Below, in pieces: positions 14,533 to 22,781 of a stretch of DNA of 36,885 nt; the stretch's first letter is position 1, and the number at the start of each line of letters is the position of its first letter. The notes below the pieces were generated by a model that was not told where the DNA came from, ran no database searches, and saw nothing but the letters and a program-made list of their open reading frames with translations. A program made the position numbers and the translations under genes. The stretch is from contig JAJUGE010000027.1 of the NCBI GenBank assembly GCA_029268305.1, positions 1 to 36,885 of the forward strand, in the 5' to 3' direction. Source of the stretch: Alphaproteobacteria bacterium. GTDB taxonomy: Bacteria > Pseudomonadota > Alphaproteobacteria > JAJUGE01.

Positions 14533-15462
14533 TCAGCGGTTCGCGCGGTACCAGTCGGCCACTTCGCCGGCGGTCGTCTGCCAGACCCGGTCGCGCTCGA
14601 CGATTCGCGCGAGTGCCTCGTCGAGATAGCGGATGCGGTGCGCCTGCCCGGCGAGCCAGGGATGAATGCCCAGCGTGAAGACGCTGCCGGATGGGCTCGC
14701 CTCCTCATGCAGATAGTCGAATGCGTCGACGATCACGTCGCGCCACCGCGGCGGTGAGACGCGGCGGATCGCCATGAGTTGCGTGTCGTCCCACTCGGCC
14801 TGATTCGGCATCGAGATCAGCGGCCGGCCGTAATTCATCGCGTAGGGCTGATCGTCGTTCGGCCAGTCCGCGACGTAGGAGAGGCCGGCCTCAGCAAGGA
14901 GACGCGGCGTACGCTCCGACTCGGAGAAGTCTTGTCCGAACCAGCCCTGCGGCCGCTCGCCGGTGAGCGCCGCTACCGCGCCGAGGGAGCGCTCGATGAC
15001 CGAGCGCTCCTCCTCCTCGCTCATGCGGCTGGTGATCATCTGCGTTGCCGAGATGCCGTGCGCAGCGATCTCGAAGCCGCGACGCGTGCATTCCTCGATC
15101 AGGCTCGGATAGCGCTCGCAGAGCATCGCGTTCGCTGCCACCGTCGCGCGGATGCCGTGTCGGTCCAGGGCGTCCAGCACCCGGAAGACGCCGATGCGGT
15201 TGCCGTACTCCCGGTGCGAATAGTTCAGATAGTCCGGGAAATGGCTGCCGAGCGCGCCGCCATAACGGGGGTCGCGCACGGTGCCTGCCGGCGGATCGAG
15301 CTCGAGATATTCGAGATAGAGATAGACGCAGAAGGCGACGCGTGCGCCATCGGGCCACTTCAGCGGTTGCCGCTGCGGCAGCGCCGAGTAGGGAAAGTGA
15401 TCGTGATCGTAGCCGGCACCCTCGCGGTAGCGCGCCGTCTGCCCCGTTCTCCGCTCGCTCAT
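14533..15462 (-). CDS. polysaccharide deacetylase family protein, PuuE-like (copy 1)
   Basis: A 309-residue NodB-fold carbohydrate esterase 4-like hydrolase of the PuuE/allantoinase type, cytoplasmic (no signal peptide). Marks include LKWPDGARVAFCVYLYLEY (strand 1), YGNRIGVFRVLDALDRHGIRATVAANAMLCERYP, FEIAAHGISATQM (His ligand region), WFGQDFSESERTPRLLAEAGLSYVADWPNDDQP and TLGIHPWLAGQAHRI near the C-terminus. The canonical TFDDG metal motif is replaced. Its ATG overlaps the stop of the second copy upstream (ATGA at 15459-15462). The pair is likely cotranscribed and may form a hetero-oligomer. Substrate unknown; ureide or N-acyl compounds are possible. Confidence 0.87.
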   Translation of the reverse strand: MSERRTGQTARYREGAGYDHDHFPYSALPQRQPLKWPDGARVAFCVYLYLEYLELDPPAGTVRDPRYGGALGSHFPDYLNYSHREYGNRIGVFRVLDALDRHGIRATVAANAMLCERYPSLIEECTRRGFEIAAHGISATQMITSRMSEEEERSVIERSLGAVAALTGERPQGWFGQDFSESERTPRLLAEAGLSYVADWPNDDQPYAMNYGRPLISMPNQAEWDDTQLMAIRRVSPPRWRDVIVDAFDYLHEEASPSGSVFTLGIHPWLAGQAHRIRYLDEALARIVERDRVWQTTAGEVADWYRANR

Positions 15463-16364
15463 TGCGCGCTCCTCCGGGCGATGTGCGCTTCCACTTCGGG
15501 GAGGTGGTGGGCGATGTAGTGGTCGGCGATCTCCTCGCCGGTCGCCCACCAGACGTCGCTGTGCTTCCTGATATAGGCGAGGGCGCGGTCGAGATGGCGG
15601 ATGCGGTGCGGCTGTCCGTAGAGATAGGGATGAAGCGCGATCGCCATGACGCGGCCGCTCTCGGCACCCTCGCGATAGACCGTGTCGAAATGATCGACGA
15701 TCATCCGCGCGAACTCCTCGCCCTCCGTATGGTAGCGGTACTCGATGGCGTCGTTGATATCCATGGAGTACGGCACGGTGATGAGCTTTCCGTTGCGCAC
15801 TTTCATCGGAAATGGCTGGTCGTCGTGGTACCAGTCGGAGCAGTACTTGATCCCGGCTTCCGCGACGAGATCCGGCGTGTTCAGGGTGAAGGAGGCCGCC
15901 GGGCCGAACCAGCCCGCGAGTTGCCGGCCCGTGGCGCGGCGGAGCGTCTCGACGCAGTCCTGGATTACGGCGCGCTCCTCGTCTTCGGGAAGGCCCCAGA
16001 GGTAGCGGGTGTTGTAGATGCCATGACAGAGATAGTCGTAACGCCGCGCCTCCATCGCCTCGAAGATCTCGGGATAGTGCTCGATCACCGAGAAGTTGAG
16101 CGAGACGGTGCAGCGGATGTCGTGCTTGTCCATTAGGTCGAACATCCGCCACACGCCGATCCGGTTGCCGTAGTCCTTATCGCCATAGCCAAGGATGTCG
16201 GGATGCGGCGACCGCGGCCAGGGATCGCGGACGTTGCAGTGGACCGGCCGGTATTCGTAGTGCTCGATGTTCGGCAGCACCCAGACGGCGACGCGCGCGC
16301 CGCCCGGCCATGTGAGCTTCGGCCTGTCGCCGATCGGCAGAAAGGGGATCCGGTCCGGCTCCAT
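15459..16364 (-). CDS. polysaccharide deacetylase family protein, PuuE-like (copy 2)
   Basis: A 301-residue paralogue of the following gene, clearly alignable along its length: LTWPGGARVAVWVLPNIEHYEY, YGNRIGVWRMFDLMDKHDIRCTVSLNFSVIEHYP, YDYLCHGIYNTRYLWG, WFGPAASFTLNTPDLVAEAGIKYCSDWYHDDQPF and IALHPYLYGQPHRIRHLD. The two differ in the metal-site neighbourhood (CHGIYN here, AHGISA in the partner), which suggests different specificity. It starts at ATG 16364. It is the first of a run of four minus-strand genes ending in the MlaC-like gene. The 92 bases upstream hold only GC-rich spacer before hslO. Function is inferred from fold pattern only. Confidence 0.87.
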   Translation of the reverse strand: MEPDRIPFLPIGDRPKLTWPGGARVAVWVLPNIEHYEYRPVHCNVRDPWPRSPHPDILGYGDKDYGNRIGVWRMFDLMDKHDIRCTVSLNFSVIEHYPEIFEAMEARRYDYLCHGIYNTRYLWGLPEDEERAVIQDCVETLRRATGRQLAGWFGPAASFTLNTPDLVAEAGIKYCSDWYHDDQPFPMKVRNGKLITVPYSMDINDAIEYRYHTEGEEFARMIVDHFDTVYREGAESGRVMAIALHPYLYGQPHRIRHLDRALAYIRKHSDVWWATGEEIADHYIAHHLPEVEAHIARRSAQ

Positions 16365-16456
16365 GCGCTCTGCTCCTCGATCGATGGGATCGACGTCGAG
16401 CGTTCATGCTACCGCCGGGGCCGGCCCGCCCGCAACGCCGCGGGAGGCCGCCAACT

Positions 16457-17458
16457 TCAATGCGGTTGCGACCCGGTCCTGTAAACTGCGTCGAGGTCGC
16501 CGTCCGTGAATCGCTCCGTGCGGTTGCAGAACTCGCACGTCACCACCACGGCATCCTCGATCTTCAGCTCCTGCACCTCCTCTCGCGGTAGCGAGCGCAG
16601 CACGCGCTCGATCCGGCCGCGGCTGCAGCGGCAGCGATCCTCGATCGGGCGAGGCTCGAAGACGCGCACGCCATCCTCGTGGAATAGGCGGAACAGGAGC
16701 GTGTTCGGCGTCAGGCCGGGGTCGAGCAGCTCGCCGCTGCTCGCGGTGCCCATGAAGGTGACGGCGCGCCGCCAGCCTTCTTCGCTGCCGCCTCCGTCGG
16801 TGACATCTCCGACGACGTCCAGCTCCGGCTGATCCTCGCCCCGCTGCTCGGGCAACCGCTGCACCATCAGGGCACCTGCCCGCCACGGGCCCTTACCCGA
16901 TCCTTGATCGACCTTGGCACAGGCTAGGTGGACGGCAGTGTCGATCTGCTCCGACTGCCGGAAATAGTGATGCACGCACTCGGCCAGCGTGGCCCCCTCC
17001 AGCTCGACGATACCCTGGTAGCGGCCACGCTCGCCACCCTGGTCGACGGTGAAGGAGAGATGGCCACCGCCGAAAAGGCGCGGCACCGTCGGCGTCGCGT
17101 CGAGGGCAAGCGTCGCGTCGAGCTCCTCCCGATCGAAGCCCACATAGCCCCGGATCGCGCCGTCGCTGGTCACGTCGGCGACGAGGGTGCGGACCGGTCC
17201 CGCTCCGGCCGCCTGCAGCGTGAACACGCCTTCGTACTTAACCGATGAGGCGAGGCAGGCGGCGAGCGCCATGGCGCGCCCGAGCAGCTCGGCCACCGGC
17301 GGCGGGTAATCGTGACGGTCCAGCACCGCATCGACGGCATCGCCGAGGCGCACGAGACGTCCGCGGAGCCCATAACGGTCGATCTGGAACGGCTGGACGA
17401 CGTCGTCGGTCGGTCCCATCTCACGATCATCGGGGTGGAGGATGGTGCTATTCGGCAT
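16457..17458 (-). CDS. hslO: Hsp33 redox-regulated chaperone
   Basis: Cytoplasmic holdase activated by disulfide formation and zinc release under oxidative stress. The 333-residue protein has the N-terminal Hsp33 domain (RLVRLGDAVDAVLDRHDYPPPVAELLGRAMALAACLASSVKYEG; later VADVTSDGAIRGYV and QYQGIVEL-like RYQGIVELEG) and the C-terminal zinc switch with cysteines at 276, 278 (CRC), 308 and 311 (CEFC). This is the expected CxC-x(27-32)-CxxC layout. The region about 205-235 is a Glu/Gly-rich insertion. The ATG 17458 start gives an extra polar leader; Met14 (17419) is an alternative. Many alphaproteobacteria have argD-argF-hslO in a row; here a DUF488 gene is wedged between argF and hslO. Confidence 0.93.
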   Translation of the reverse strand: MPNSTILHPDDREMGPTDDVVQPFQIDRYGLRGRLVRLGDAVDAVLDRHDYPPPVAELLGRAMALAACLASSVKYEGVFTLQAAGAGPVRTLVADVTSDGAIRGYVGFDREELDATLALDATPTVPRLFGGGHLSFTVDQGGERGRYQGIVELEGATLAECVHHYFRQSEQIDTAVHLACAKVDQGSGKGPWRAGALMVQRLPEQRGEDQPELDVVGDVTDGGGSEEGWRRAVTFMGTASSGELLDPGLTPNTLLFRLFHEDGVRVFEPRPIEDRCRCSRGRIERVLRSLPREEVQELKIEDAVVVTCEFCNRTERFTDGDLDAVYRTGSQPH

Positions 17459-17587
17459 GGCAATCGATCGGCGGACCAGTGTCCGGCCTCCCGCAGATTG
17501 TCGGTCAGATGACAGTTTCGCTTATGTAGGAGTCGCGAGGGCCGGTGTCGACCTGGTCCGACGGCGCAATCGAGGCGGAGGACAGCG

Positions 17588-18145
17588 ATGGAGGTCTTCA
17601 CGATCGGGCACTCCAACCGCGACATCGAGACATTCCTTGGCCTGCTCGAGGAGGCGGGGGTCGACACGGTTGTGGACGTCCGCTCCATGCCCGGCTCGCG
17701 CCACAATCCGCAGTTCAACAGCGAAATCCTCCGCGAGACGCTCGCTGCCAGAGGGATCGACTACCGCCACTGCCCGGCGCTCGGCGGGCGCCGACGGAGC
17801 ACGCCCGGCGAATCGCCGAACGGCTACTGGCGCGAAAAGGGATTCCGGAACTTCGCCGATTACGCCCTAACCGCGGAGTTCCGCGAAGGCCTCGATGCTC
17901 TGGAGGCGCTCGCCCGGCGCTGCAAGCCGGCGGTGATGTGCTCGGAAGCGGTGTGGTGGCGCTGCCATCGGCGCCTGATCACCGACTATCTCCTGGCCGA
18001 CGGAACCCGGGTGCGCCACATCCTCGACCACGGGAAGATCGAGGATGCGGCGATGACGCCGGCGGCGGAGCGCCGTCCGGACGGCAAGCTCGTCTATCCG
18101 CCGAAGCCGGAAGAGGGCTTGCCGCTGTGGGAGGCTTCCCGCTGA
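17588..18145 (+). CDS. DUF488 family protein
   Basis: A 185-residue soluble protein with ATG 17588 and a GGAGG site about 8 bases before it. The DUF488 signature is complete: FTIGHSNRDIETFLGLLEEAGVDTVVDVRSMPGSRHNPQFN at the N-terminus, IDYRHCPALGGRR, GFRNFADYAL, and the conserved AVMCSEAVWWRCHRRLITDYLL (a Cys-Ser-Glu...Cys-His-Arg-Arg cluster). The family is widespread and its function is not established; the Cys/His cluster hints at nucleotide, metal or redox chemistry. It is transcribed against argF and hslO, divergent from hslO across 129 bases and ending 7 bases from the argF stop. Confidence 0.93.
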   Translation: MEVFTIGHSNRDIETFLGLLEEAGVDTVVDVRSMPGSRHNPQFNSEILRETLAARGIDYRHCPALGGRRRSTPGESPNGYWREKGFRNFADYALTAEFREGLDALEALARRCKPAVMCSEAVWWRCHRRLITDYLLADGTRVRHILDHGKIEDAAMTPAAERRPDGKLVYPPKPEEGLPLWEASR

Positions 18146-18152
18146 CGCGGCC

Positions 18153-19070
18153 TCAGCCGAGGCACCAGGCGAGGATGCCCTTCTGGGCGTGGAGGCGGTT
18201 CTCCGCCTCGTCCCAGACGACCGACTGCGGCCCGTCGATGACATCGGCGGTCACTTCCTCGCCGCGGTGTGCGGGCAGGCAGTGCATGAAAATCGCCTCC
18301 TTCTTCGCGAGCGCCATCAGCTCCCGGTCGACGCGATAGGGGGCGAGCAGGTTGTGCCGCTTCTGCGACTGATCGTCGTTCATCGACAGCCAGACGTCCG
18401 TCACGACGCAGTCCGCATCCTTCACCGCCGCGCGGGCGTCGTCGGTGATGGTCACGCGTGCCTTGTTTGCGCGGGCCCATTCCACGGCTTCGTTCGCCGG
18501 GCGCAGCTGGTCGGGACAGGCGATGCGCAGGTGGAAGTCGAACCGCGCGGCGGCGTGAATCCAGGAGGTGGCGACGTTGTTGCCGTCGCCGCTCCACGCC
18601 ACCACCTTGCCGGCGATCGGGCCGCGATGCTCTTCGAACGTCATCACGTCCGCCATGAGCTGGCAGGGGTGCGATCGGTCGGTGAGGCCGTTGATCACCG
18701 GCACCGTGGCATGCTTCGCCAACTCGTTCAGCTTCGAGTGGCTGGTCGTGCGCACCATGATCGCGTCGACATAGCGCGACAGGGCGCGTGCGGTGTCGCC
18801 CAAGGTCTCGCCACGGCCGATCTGCATATCCGTCGGGCTGAGCACGACGACGTCGCCGCCGAGTTGGCGCATCCCGACCTCGAACGAGACGCGCGTCCGG
18901 GTCGACGGCTTCTCGAAGATCATCGCCAGCGTCTTGCCCTTGAGCGGCTCGGCGGCGCTGCCGTTGGCGCGTTTGTAGGCCGAGCCCAGGTCGAGCATTT
19001 GACGAAGCGTCCCGGAATCGAAGTCGGACAGGTCCAGGAAGTGCTTGGGGGATGGCTTGCGGGTGCTCAT
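18153..19070 (-). CDS. argF: ornithine carbamoyltransferase
   Basis: Makes citrulline from ornithine and carbamoyl phosphate in arginine biosynthesis. The 305-residue protein carries the carbamoyl-phosphate loop STRTR (56-60), HPCQ (134-137), the ornithine-site region DVWLSMN and the catalytic [10 protein letters not shown] with HCLP at 263-266. ATG 19070 overlaps the argD stop (ATGA 19067-19070), so argD and argF are translationally coupled. The longer open frame to 19094 would run into argD. It ends only 7 bases from the convergent DUF488 gene. Confidence 0.96.
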   Translation of the reverse strand: MSTRKPSPKHFLDLSDFDSGTLRQMLDLGSAYKRANGSAAEPLKGKTLAMIFEKPSTRTRVSFEVGMRQLGGDVVVLSPTDMQIGRGETLGDTARALSRYVDAIMVRTTSHSKLNELAKHATVPVINGLTDRSHPCQLMADVMTFEEHRGPIAGKVVAWSGDGNNVATSWIHAAARFDFHLRIACPDQLRPANEAVEWARANKARVTITDDARAAVKDADCVVTDVWLSMNDDQSQKRHNLLAPYRVDRELMALAKKEAIFMHCLPAHRGEEVTADVIDGPQSVVWDEAENRLHAQKGILAWCLG

Positions 19071-20245
19071 GACGCCTCCGCCAGGCTGCCGCATGTCCGG
19101 TCAATGATCTCGACGGCTTCGTCCACGTGCGAGCGCTCGATGATGAGCGGCGGCAGAAGGCGGACGATGTTGTCGCCGGCGGGGACGGTGAGCAGGCCGT
19201 TCTCCTGCAGTGCCTTCACCATGTCGGTGTTGGTTCCGACCGCTTTCATCCCGAGCATCAGGCCGAGGCCGCGGACCTCTGCCAGCACCTTGGGATATCT
19301 GGACGCCACCCCCTGCACTTTGCGGCGCAGCACGTCGCCGATTTCGATGACATGCTCCATGAAGCCGTCAGCCAGCATCAGGTCCAGCACGGCGTTGACG
19401 GCCGACATCGCCAGCGGATTGCCGCCGAAAGTGGACCCGTGGGTGCCGGCGGTCATGCCGGCGGCCGCCTTCTCGGTGGCGAGGCAGGCGCCGACCGGGA
19501 AACCGCCGCCGAGCGATTTCGCGATCGCGACGACGTCCGGCTTGATCTCCGCCCATTCGTGCGCGAACAGCTTACCCGTGCGTCCCATGCCGCTCTGGAT
19601 CTCGTCGAGGAAGAGCAGCAGCCCGAACTCGTCGCAGACGGCACGGACCTCGCGCAGGTAATCCGGCTCCAGCGGCCGGATGCCACCTTCGCCCTGGATC
19701 GGCTCGAGCAGAACCGCGGCGGTCTCCTTCGTGATCGCGCCCTTGAGCGCGTTGAAGTTGCCGTACGGGACGTGGTCGAAGCCGTCGACCACCGGGCCGA
19801 ACCCCTGGGTCAGCTTCGCCTGTCCGCCCGCCGCGATCGTCGCGAGGGTCCGGCCGTGGAACGACCCTTCCAACGTGATGACCCGGTACTTCTCCGGGGC
19901 GCCGTTATGGCTGTGGTGCTTGCGCACCAGCTTCAGGCCGCACTCGATCGCCTCGGCGCCGGAATTGCAGAAGAAAACGGTGTCGGCGAAGGTGTTCTCG
20001 ACGAGGCGCTGCCCGGCCTTTTCCTGACCCGGGATGCGGAACAGGTTGGACGTATGCCACAGCTTTTCCGCCTGCGCTTTCAGCGCCTGCACGAGGTGCG
20101 GATGCGCGTGCCCGAGGCCTACGACAGCTATGCCGCCGCCGAAGTCGAGATATCGTCGCCCGTCGGACCCGAAGAGGTACGCGCCTTCGCCCCGCTCGAA
20201 AGCGAGGTTGCGTTCTCCGTAGGTCGGCATCAGTGACGGGATCAC
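19067..20245 (-). CDS. argD: acetylornithine aminotransferase
   Basis: PLP-dependent class III aminotransferase that converts N-acetylglutamate semialdehyde to N-acetylornithine; such enzymes often also serve lysine biosynthesis. The 392 residues show [81 protein letters not shown] and the PLP lysine Lys243 in [13 protein letters not shown] chose GTG 20245 because AAGGAAAGG lies upstream and the product begins [14 protein letters not shown], as usual. An upstream in-frame extension to 20317 is unlikely coding. It is the first gene of the argD-argF operon. Confidence 0.95.
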   Translation of the reverse strand: MIPSLMPTYGERNLAFERGEGAYLFGSDGRRYLDFGGGIAVVGLGHAHPHLVQALKAQAEKLWHTSNLFRIPGQEKAGQRLVENTFADTVFFCNSGAEAIECGLKLVRKHHSHNGAPEKYRVITLEGSFHGRTLATIAAGGQAKLTQGFGPVVDGFDHVPYGNFNALKGAITKETAAVLLEPIQGEGGIRPLEPDYLREVRAVCDEFGLLLFLDEIQSGMGRTGKLFAHEWAEIKPDVVAIAKSLGGGFPVGACLATEKAAAGMTAGTHGSTFGGNPLAMSAVNAVLDLMLADGFMEHVIEIGDVLRRKVQGVASRYPKVLAEVRGLGLMLGMKAVGTNTDMVKALQENGLLTVPAGDNIVRLLPPLIIERSHVDEAVEIIDRTCGSLAEAS

Positions 20246-20248
20246 GAC

Positions 20249-20337
20249 GGCTATCCTTTCCTTGCCGTTACTTTCCGGATGCTTGAGACGTCCCCCTGCA
20301 TCGCAGAAAAGCAGCAACTATCGTTAGGTGGATAGCC
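20249..20337. repeat. 8-bp inverted repeat bracketing the argD leader
   Basis: GGCTATCC (20249-20256) and GGATAGCC (20330-20337) are perfect complements separated by 73 bases, flanking the argD 5' leader. It could be a looped operator or chance. No known arginine-repressor box is evident by eye. Confidence 0.3.
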
Positions 20338-20430
20338 GGTGTCAACGAGGATCGCGGCATTCGGGCCCGCGGTGCGAGTTCGGCGGACGGCGGATTGTGC
20401 CGGTGGCGCCGGTCCTGTAACTCATCGCCT

Positions 20431-21396
20431 ATGCAAAGCGCTTCCAGCCCGTTCCCGGATCGACTCCGAAGCCCGCGCCTGCTGCTTCGCCTGCCGGAGC
20501 CGGCGGACGCGCCCGAGATCGCACGGCTGCTCCGAGATTGGGAGACGGTGCGTTACACCGCACGCATCCCCCATCCTTACGCGCCGGGAATGGCGGAGGA
20601 GTGGATCGAGGTCGCGAAGCGCTCGCGCGAGGCCGGCGCGGCGATCGACTATGTACTCACCCGGCCGGATGACGGCGCACTGCTCGGCGCGATCCGCCTT
20701 GGCATTGACGGCCAGGTCGGAGAAATCGGCTATTGGCTCGGCAAGCCCTGGTGGGGCAGGGGCCTGATGAGGGAGGCCGTGCACGCGCTGCTCGACCTCG
20801 CCTTCTCCACGTGCGGGTTGGAGACCGTCGGCGCCGGAGCGCTTGCGGCAAACGTCGGCTCGGTCCGCGTTCTCCAGTACGCCGGCATGCGGTTTGTCGG
20901 CACGCGCCTCGATCCGGCGCCGGCGCGCGGCGCGCAGTTCGAGTTGCTGTGGCATGAGATCGGGCGCGAGGCATGGCGAAGGCAGAAGGGACGCGACCTG
21001 CCGCTCCTGCTCGTTTCGGCGGTGGCGCTGATCGATGCCGACGGTCGGGTCCTGCTCGCCGAGCGGCCGGCAGGAAAGCCGATGGCCGGGCTCTGGGAGT
21101 TTCCCGGAGGCAAGGTGCACGACGACGAGACGCCGGAGCAGGCGCTGATCCGAGAGCTGCACGAGGAGCTGGGCATCGACACGCACGAGAGCTGTCTCGC
21201 TCCCTTCACCTTCGCCTCGCATCGTTACGAGACGTTCCACCTGCTGATGCCGCTCTATGTCTGCCGCGTCTGGAAGGGCGCCCCGACGCCGAAGGAGGGC
21301 CAGAAGCTGGCATGGGTCCGTCCGGTGCGGATGGCGGACTACCCGATGCCGCCGGCGGACAGGCCCCTCGTCGCGATGCTCCGCGACCTGCTTTAG
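20431..21396 (+). CDS. GNAT acetyltransferase fused to Nudix (MutT) hydrolase
   Basis: A 321-residue two-domain protein from ATG 20431. Residues about 12-180 form a RimJ/RimL-type GNAT domain (LRSPRLLLRLPEPADAPEIARLL, then GEIGYWLGKPWWGRGLMREAVHALLDLAF, the acetyl-CoA loop, and NVGSVRVLQYAGMRFVG). Residues about 190-321 form a MutT-like Nudix domain with a perfect Nudix box at 227-249 (GKVHDDETPEQALIRELHEE core). The Nudix half is of the 8-oxo-dGTP diphosphatase type (LLAERPAGKPMAGLWEFPGGK). This fusion occurs in other alphaproteobacteria. It suggests a link between nucleotide-pool cleaning and an acetylation step, but the acetyl target is unknown. A terminator follows. Confidence 0.93.
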   Translation: MQSASSPFPDRLRSPRLLLRLPEPADAPEIARLLRDWETVRYTARIPHPYAPGMAEEWIEVAKRSREAGAAIDYVLTRPDDGALLGAIRLGIDGQVGEIGYWLGKPWWGRGLMREAVHALLDLAFSTCGLETVGAGALAANVGSVRVLQYAGMRFVGTRLDPAPARGAQFELLWHEIGREAWRRQKGRDLPLLLVSAVALIDADGRVLLAERPAGKPMAGLWEFPGGKVHDDETPEQALIRELHEELGIDTHESCLAPFTFASHRYETFHLLMPLYVCRVWKGAPTPKEGQKLAWVRPVRMADYPMPPADRPLVAMLRDLL

Positions 21397-21417
21397 GCTG
21401 TTCCTTCGCCACCTCCG

Positions 21418-21441
21418 CAGCACCGAGAAGGTGCGGTTTTT
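21418..21441 (+). terminator. rho-independent terminator after GNAT-Nudix gene
   Basis: GCACC (21420-21424), loop GAGAA, GGTGC (21430-21434), then GG and five T (21437-21441). It lies 24 bases after the TAG. The stem is short (5 bp) but perfect. Confidence 0.6.
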
Positions 21442-21628
21442 GTCGAAACCGGCGACCATCGCGCGATTTTTTCGCCAAACCGGGGTGGTAAAGCAGCGAT
21501 TTCCTCTCCAAACTACGCCAACCGCGCCTCGGGGGGACACGGTCCGGTAGCGAGGTGGGGGGGCCGACCGCCGCGCGCCTGTTGTTAGCGCCGGCGGTAA
21601 GGAAAAATCACAAGGTGGGGAGAAGGAA

Positions 21629-22588
21629 ATGCTGAAACGGCTACTCGCGGCCGTGGTCGCGACCGGAGCGATATGGGCCATCGGTGCAGGGCCGGCTGCC
21701 GCCGAATACCCGGAGCGCCCGATTCAGATACTCGTCGGCTTCCCCGCGGGGGGCAATGTCGATATCGCCGCGCGTCAGGCGCAGCCGTTCATGGAGAAGT
21801 ATCTCGGCGGCAGCATCGCCGTGGTGAACAAGCCGGGTGCCGGCGGCGCTCTCGCCTATGCAGAGGTGGCGAATGCCAAGCCGGACGGCTACACGCTGAT
21901 CATGCTGTCGTTTCCGGGCAACTGGACACAGCTCTTCGGCACCGAGCAGCGTTACTCGGTCGACAGCTACGATTACATCGGACTGCTCACCGATGAGCCG
22001 TTCTCGATCTTCGTGCACGCGGATTCTCGCTTCAAGACGCTGAAGGACATGGTCGAGGCGTCGAAAGCCGACCCCGGCAGCGTGACGCTCGCGGGCGCCG
22101 GCGCCGGCTCTTCGCCGCATCTCGGCGCGCTAGCCTTCCAGAAGGCGGCCGGCATCGAGGTAACCTGGGTGCCGATGCAGGGTTCGGCCAACATGCGCAC
22201 CGCGGTGCTCGGCAAGCATGTCGATGGTGGCGTCACCACCGTCAGCGTCTCGGTGCCGATGCAGACCGAGGGGCAGGCGCGGGTACTCGGCCTCATGGCG
22301 GAAGATCGCTGGGACGAGGCGCCCGACGTTCAGACCTTCGCCGAACAGGGCTACCCGGTCGAATGGAGCGCCAGCCGCGGCGTCGCCGGCCCGGCCGGGT
22401 TGCCGGAGGACGTGAAGGCGAAGCTGGTCGAGGCGGTGAAGAAGACCTACGAGGACCCCGAGTTCCAGGCGCTCGCCAAGCGCGACAAGCAGATCCTCCG
22501 CTATCTCGGGCCGGACGAGTTCGAGAAGTATGCGCGCAATCAGTACGACATGCTGGACGGGATGTGGAAGGAGTCGCCCTGGCGCTGA
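21629..22588 (+). CDS. TctC/Bug-family solute receptor 1
   Basis: Periplasmic substrate-binding protein of a tripartite tricarboxylate-type transporter. The 319 residues begin with a Sec signal (MLKRLLAAVVATGAIWAI, cleavage near PAAA|EYPERPI). The Bug fold follows: the IQILVGFPAGGNVDIAAR loop that grips the ligand carboxylate, VVNKPGAGGALAYAEVANAKPDGYTL, HLGALAFQKAAG, then a C-terminal lobe ending YLGPDEFEKYARNQYDML. GGAGAAGG precedes the ATG. It is the first gene of an operon with a second receptor, a flavin monooxygenase, tctB and tctA. The two receptors align without gaps over their mature parts at roughly 55% identity by eye. Ligand unknown. Confidence 0.92.
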   Translation: MLKRLLAAVVATGAIWAIGAGPAAAEYPERPIQILVGFPAGGNVDIAARQAQPFMEKYLGGSIAVVNKPGAGGALAYAEVANAKPDGYTLIMLSFPGNWTQLFGTEQRYSVDSYDYIGLLTDEPFSIFVHADSRFKTLKDMVEASKADPGSVTLAGAGAGSSPHLGALAFQKAAGIEVTWVPMQGSANMRTAVLGKHVDGGVTTVSVSVPMQTEGQARVLGLMAEDRWDEAPDVQTFAEQGYPVEWSASRGVAGPAGLPEDVKAKLVEAVKKTYEDPEFQALAKRDKQILRYLGPDEFEKYARNQYDMLDGMWKESPWR

Positions 22589-22660
22589 GCCGGATCGACC
22601 GGCTCCGGATGTATGTCCGGGGCCGGTAGGAATACCGGAAGTCGATGCCGGAAAAGCCGG
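22589..22660 (+). repeat. cluster of CCGG hairpins between the two tctC genes
   Basis: Directly after the first receptor stop lie GCCGG-ATCGA-CCGGC (22589-22603), CCGG-8-CCGG (22605-22620), and the perfect CCGGTA-GGAA-TACCGG (22623-22638), followed by GCCGGAAAAGCCGG. None is followed by a T-run, so they look like RNA-stabilising or processing structures rather than a terminator. Confidence 0.5.
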
Positions 22661-22781
22661 AACAGCCGTTGCTGACAGAGACTGTGGGAGAAAAAGTCCC
22701 GGAGATGAACTGAAGAACCCGATTCCCGGAAACCTATCAACGGCGCGGAACCAACCGGCCGCTACGGAGGAACGTCGAGAG

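Noticed and set aside
17495-17530. Possible sigma-70 promoter (TTGTCG...TTATGT) between hslO and DUF488
   Set aside because: The -10 match is poor and the region holds no other promoter evidence.
18189-19661. Plus-strand open frame of 490 codons across argF and argD
   Set aside because: A shadow of two well-supported genes on the other strand.
21458-21472. ATCGCGCGAT followed by a run of T, possible second terminator
   Set aside because: A palindrome with no room for a loop would leave only a 3-bp stem.
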